From contig CAZDCJ010000030.1 of assembly GCA_964503935.1 (NCBI GenBank), positions 1 through 14,083 on the forward strand: DNA of 14,083 nucleotides. The letters run 5' to 3'. This document shows positions 12,529 through 14,083 of the stretch, piece by piece. Position 1 is the first letter of the stretch, and every line of letters starts with the position of its first letter. The notes below the pieces were generated by a model. It saw nothing but the letters and a program-made list of their open reading frames with translations. It did no database searches and was not told where the DNA came from. Both the position numbers and the translations under genes were made by a program. Source of the stretch: STD2-77 sp964503935 (GTDB taxonomy: Bacteria > Patescibacteriota > Minisyncoccia > JAHIHE01 > JAGLIN01).

Positions 12529-13162
12529 CTTTCTTCTCCCTCCTGAACTCCAGATAAGAATAAACCATCAGATAAGCGGAGATGCCGAGAATGGGGAAAA
12601 GCATGAGATAGATGGCATGGTCCGGGAAGAAGACGCCGAGGGCGGTAAGAAGCGCGGCGACCTTAAAGAGCTTGCCGCCCAGGGCGTGGGTCTTGTCCCA
12701 CACCCGGTCGCTGGAGAGCGTCCAGGGGGTGCGGATGCCGATGAAGAAATTGCGCTCGGCTTTCTCGATTATGATCCCCATATAATAGAAGAGGACGGCG
12801 AGCGCCGGCATCATCGCCGCGGTCATATCGAAGCGCCATCCCAGGCTCCAGGCGATGGTGAGCAGATATATATAGAGAAGGAAGATCTCAAAGAGAAGGA
12901 TAAAGATATCGAAATACCTGCGGAATTTCGCGATATTGTTTTTGAGAGGATCGATCTTGGGCACGATAAGGAAAAGGCCGAAAAGGACGAGCGCCATCGC
13001 CGGCATCATGAAGAGCGCGGCGAACTTGGACATGTAGCCGTCCACTTCCCCGGCAGCATTCCAGTGCGAGGCCATCGTCTCGGGCATCTGCGGATAAAGG
13101 TAGATCGCGACGCCAAAGGACATGGCAATCAGGAACAAGGTGAACTTTTCGATCTTGGACAT
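12515..13162 (-). CDS. sdpI: SdpI-family membrane protein (DUF1648 plus SdpI domain)
   Basis: The 215-residue protein read from ATG 13162 has about six membrane segments. The N-terminal DUF1648 part has the family signature PQMPETMASHWNAAGEVDGY (24-43). The C-terminal SdpI part carries NFFIGIRTPWTLSSDRVW followed by DKTHALGGKLFKV (138-168), the diagnostic motif N--FGIRTPWTL-S---W--TH--GG. In Bacillus subtilis SdpI is the immunity protein against the SdpC killing factor and also signals to the repressor SdpR. Homologues are widespread in genomes without sdpC, as here, where no toxin gene is visible, so the exact role is uncertain. I chose 13162 because AGGAAA is well placed upstream; the longer frame from 13225 begins inside a palindromic repeat. 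Confidence 0.95.
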   Translation of the reverse strand: MSKIEKFTLFLIAMSFGVAIYLYPQMPETMASHWNAAGEVDGYMSKFAALFMMPAMALVLFGLFLIVPKIDPLKNNIAKFRRYFDIFILLFEIFLLYIYLLTIAWSLGWRFDMTAAMMPALAVLFYYMGIIIEKAERNFFIGIRTPWTLSSDRVWDKTHALGGKLFKVAALLTALGVFFPDHAIYLMLFPILGISAYLMVYSYLEFRREKKENSL

Positions 13163-13215
13163 GGTTTCCTTTATTAGACAATTAGAAGAGAGATACGGTA
13201 TCTGGGTTGTATTTT

Positions 13216-13272
13216 GGAATAGCAAACTTCGGTTCGCGCTGTCTTCTGGCGCGGGTTAAAACCCGCTACTCC
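13216..13272. repeat. Cloverleaf-like palindromic repeat, shorter diverged copy
   Basis: Outer arms GGAATAGC / GCTACTCC (one mismatch), first hairpin GCAAACTTCGGTTCGC, GCGCTG box, a very short centre, and second hairpin CGGGTTAAAACCCG. It starts 43 bases after the stop codon of the pentapeptide gene (minus strand). Confidence 0.8.
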
Positions 13273-13315
13273 AAGATACGGCCGCGGCACAATGAGGACA
13301 AAACATGCCGCTTGT

Positions 13316-13891
13316 TCAATATCCTATCTCGATTCCGAAGCCGGACAAGAGGGAGAGCGCTTCGGGCGGAGAGAAACGCGCGCCTTTCAATCTATTGGAA
13401 GTGGGATCGATGTAATAATCCTTGGCACTCGTGAAATCGGACTTGCGCAGGTCCGCGCTCTCAAAGCGGCTGCCCCGAAGGCTCGAGCCGGAAAAGTCCG
13501 CCTCACAGAGGTTCGCGCTGATGAAATCCGTCTCCCGGATATCGCACCTTAGAAAGCGGGTCTTCGGCATCGCGATGCGCGTGAAATCGCAGAGCTCGAT
13601 GCTTGAGTCCAGGAAGCTCCAGTCGAGAAGAAATGAGCTCGCCTTGGAAAAAGCGACGCCGAGGAGCTTGCAATCTTTGAAAACTACGCCGCGGAAACTC
13701 GCCCGCTCGACCTTGATATTCGAAAAGTCGCAGCCGGTAAAGGTGCAATCAGAAAATATCGTATCGACAAGATCGCATTCGCCGAGATCGCATTTATCGA
13801 AAGTGCAGGATGAGAATTCCCGCGACGACAAATCGGCATCCCGGAAGGATTCGTTCCTAAGAGCGTGCTTTTCGGTAGCTGGCATTTTCAT
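13316..13891 (-). CDS. Pentapeptide-repeat protein
   Basis: The 191-residue protein is built mostly of A(D/N)LXX-type five-residue repeats with Phe or Leu at the centre: ESFRDADLSSREFSSCTFDKCDL, CTFTGCDFS, ASFRGVVFKDCKL, then FLRCDIRETDFISANLCEADF and SSLRGSRFESADLRKSDF, over residues 15-158. This folds as a right-handed quadrilateral beta-helix. A short non-repeat kink at ~87-95 (FLLDWSFLD) splits it in two, as in many such proteins. The C-terminus DYYIDPTSNRLKGARFSPPEALSLLSGFGIEI is a cap common in this group, including relatives of Qnr. Some members mimic DNA and protect gyrase, but most have unknown roles and nothing here proves gyrase binding. No signal peptide, so cytoplasmic. ATG 13891 and ATG 13885 are both possible starts. 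Confidence 0.95.
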   Translation of the reverse strand: MKMPATEKHALRNESFRDADLSSREFSSCTFDKCDLGECDLVDTIFSDCTFTGCDFSNIKVERASFRGVVFKDCKLLGVAFSKASSFLLDWSFLDSSIELCDFTRIAMPKTRFLRCDIRETDFISANLCEADFSGSSLRGSRFESADLRKSDFTSAKDYYIDPTSNRLKGARFSPPEALSLLSGFGIEIGY

Positions 13892-14083
13892 GGCGGCAAG
13901 ATGATAGAATCTGATCTTTCGTATATCATACTCCTTTTTAGGGCATAAATCAAAAAACGACCTTCGTAAACCGCTTTTTGTATCGGACTATAGCTTCTTT
14001 TGCCATCAATGCACCACTCTTCTTATCGTGCCGCTCTTATACCGTGAATTGCGAAACTATCCGGATTAATCCTGTAAACCTCA
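13892..14083. other. Right-edge intergenic stretch, possible weak terminator
   Basis: No convincing gene. At about 13951-13980 the minus strand has AAAAAGCG, a 10-base loop, then CGTTTTTT, a weak AT-rich hairpin that could terminate a gene lying beyond the right edge. A short frame ending there (MAKEAIVRYKK...) is too short to judge. Confidence 0.35.

Noticed and set aside
12617..13177. 186-codon plus-strand frame opposite sdpI
   Set aside because: Charged, low-complexity product antisense to a clear SdpI family gene.
13163..13225. N-terminal extension of SdpI to ATG 13225
   Set aside because: It would begin inside a palindromic repeat and lacks a ribosome binding site; ATG 13162 has one.
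13216..13272. Cloverleaf repeats as tRNA genes or a CRISPR array
   Set aside because: They lack tRNA consensus bases, an anticodon arm and CCA. The copies are few, irregularly spaced and without spacer units.
12515..13891. SdpI plus pentapeptide protein as a toxin-immunity island
   Set aside because: No toxin, maturation or export gene is nearby, and each has its own unit; adjacency alone is not enough.
13950..14005. 18-codon minus-strand frame MAKEAIVRYKK... near the right edge
   Set aside because: Too short to support, no ribosome binding site, and it overlaps a possible terminator.

Overview
The window looks like a chromosomal piece from a small-genome, uncultivated bacterium, most likely of the Candidate Phyla Radiation (Patescibacteria, Parcubacteria/Moranbacteria-like). 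This is an inference from gene content: short genes of unknown function, many single-pass or multi-pass surface proteins, a surface protein with the phage-tail-like GGTG motif, a tandem CPHC redoxin, a DUF2178/XRE pair, SdpI, and intergenic space filled with short palindromic repeats. There is no rRNA or other phylogenetic marker to prove it. TGA serves as a normal stop codon, so recoded lineages are unlikely. No tRNA, rRNA, CRISPR array, transposase or integrase was seen.

Layout. 1-3028 (minus strand): two large secreted or surface proteins, one cut by the left edge and one a parallel beta-helix protein whose AT-rich centre sits between GC-richer ends. 3029-3931: a long gene-free stretch with hairpins and cloverleaf-like palindromic repeats. 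3932-5819 (minus): a tight three-gene operon of a membrane-anchored tandem thioredoxin-fold protein, a four-helix membrane protein with CPIC and CSC motifs, and a soluble helical protein. This could be an extracytoplasmic thiol-exchange module. 6057-6874 (plus): an unrecognised Cys/His-rich gene with a single-base frameshift, convergent with a YjjX-type inosine/xanthosine triphosphatase (6940-7440). 7571-8284 (plus): an anchored exoprotein. 8339-9118 (minus): an XRE repressor and a DUF2178 membrane protein, with a perfect dyad in their promoter. 9412-10021 (minus): a membrane protein with an HEYGH zinc motif, also broken by one base in a homopolymer. 10161-11182 (minus): a secreted protein with a MopE-like metal-binding motif, and a cupin. 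11319-11657 (plus): a small four-helix membrane protein. 11658-12514: repeats and a 43-residue very basic protein. 12515-13162 (minus): SdpI. 13316-13891 (minus): a pentapeptide-repeat protein.

Several genes end in clear intrinsic terminators, and two convergent pairs share bidirectional ones. Promoters with recognisable -35 and -10 boxes precede five of the genes. The most interesting signals are the covarying cloverleaf repeats, which always sit just after the stop codon of a minus-strand gene; the redoxin operon; the mosaic beta-helix gene; the operator in front of the XRE operon; and two restorable frameshifts in homopolymers, which hide full-length genes from simple ORF calling.
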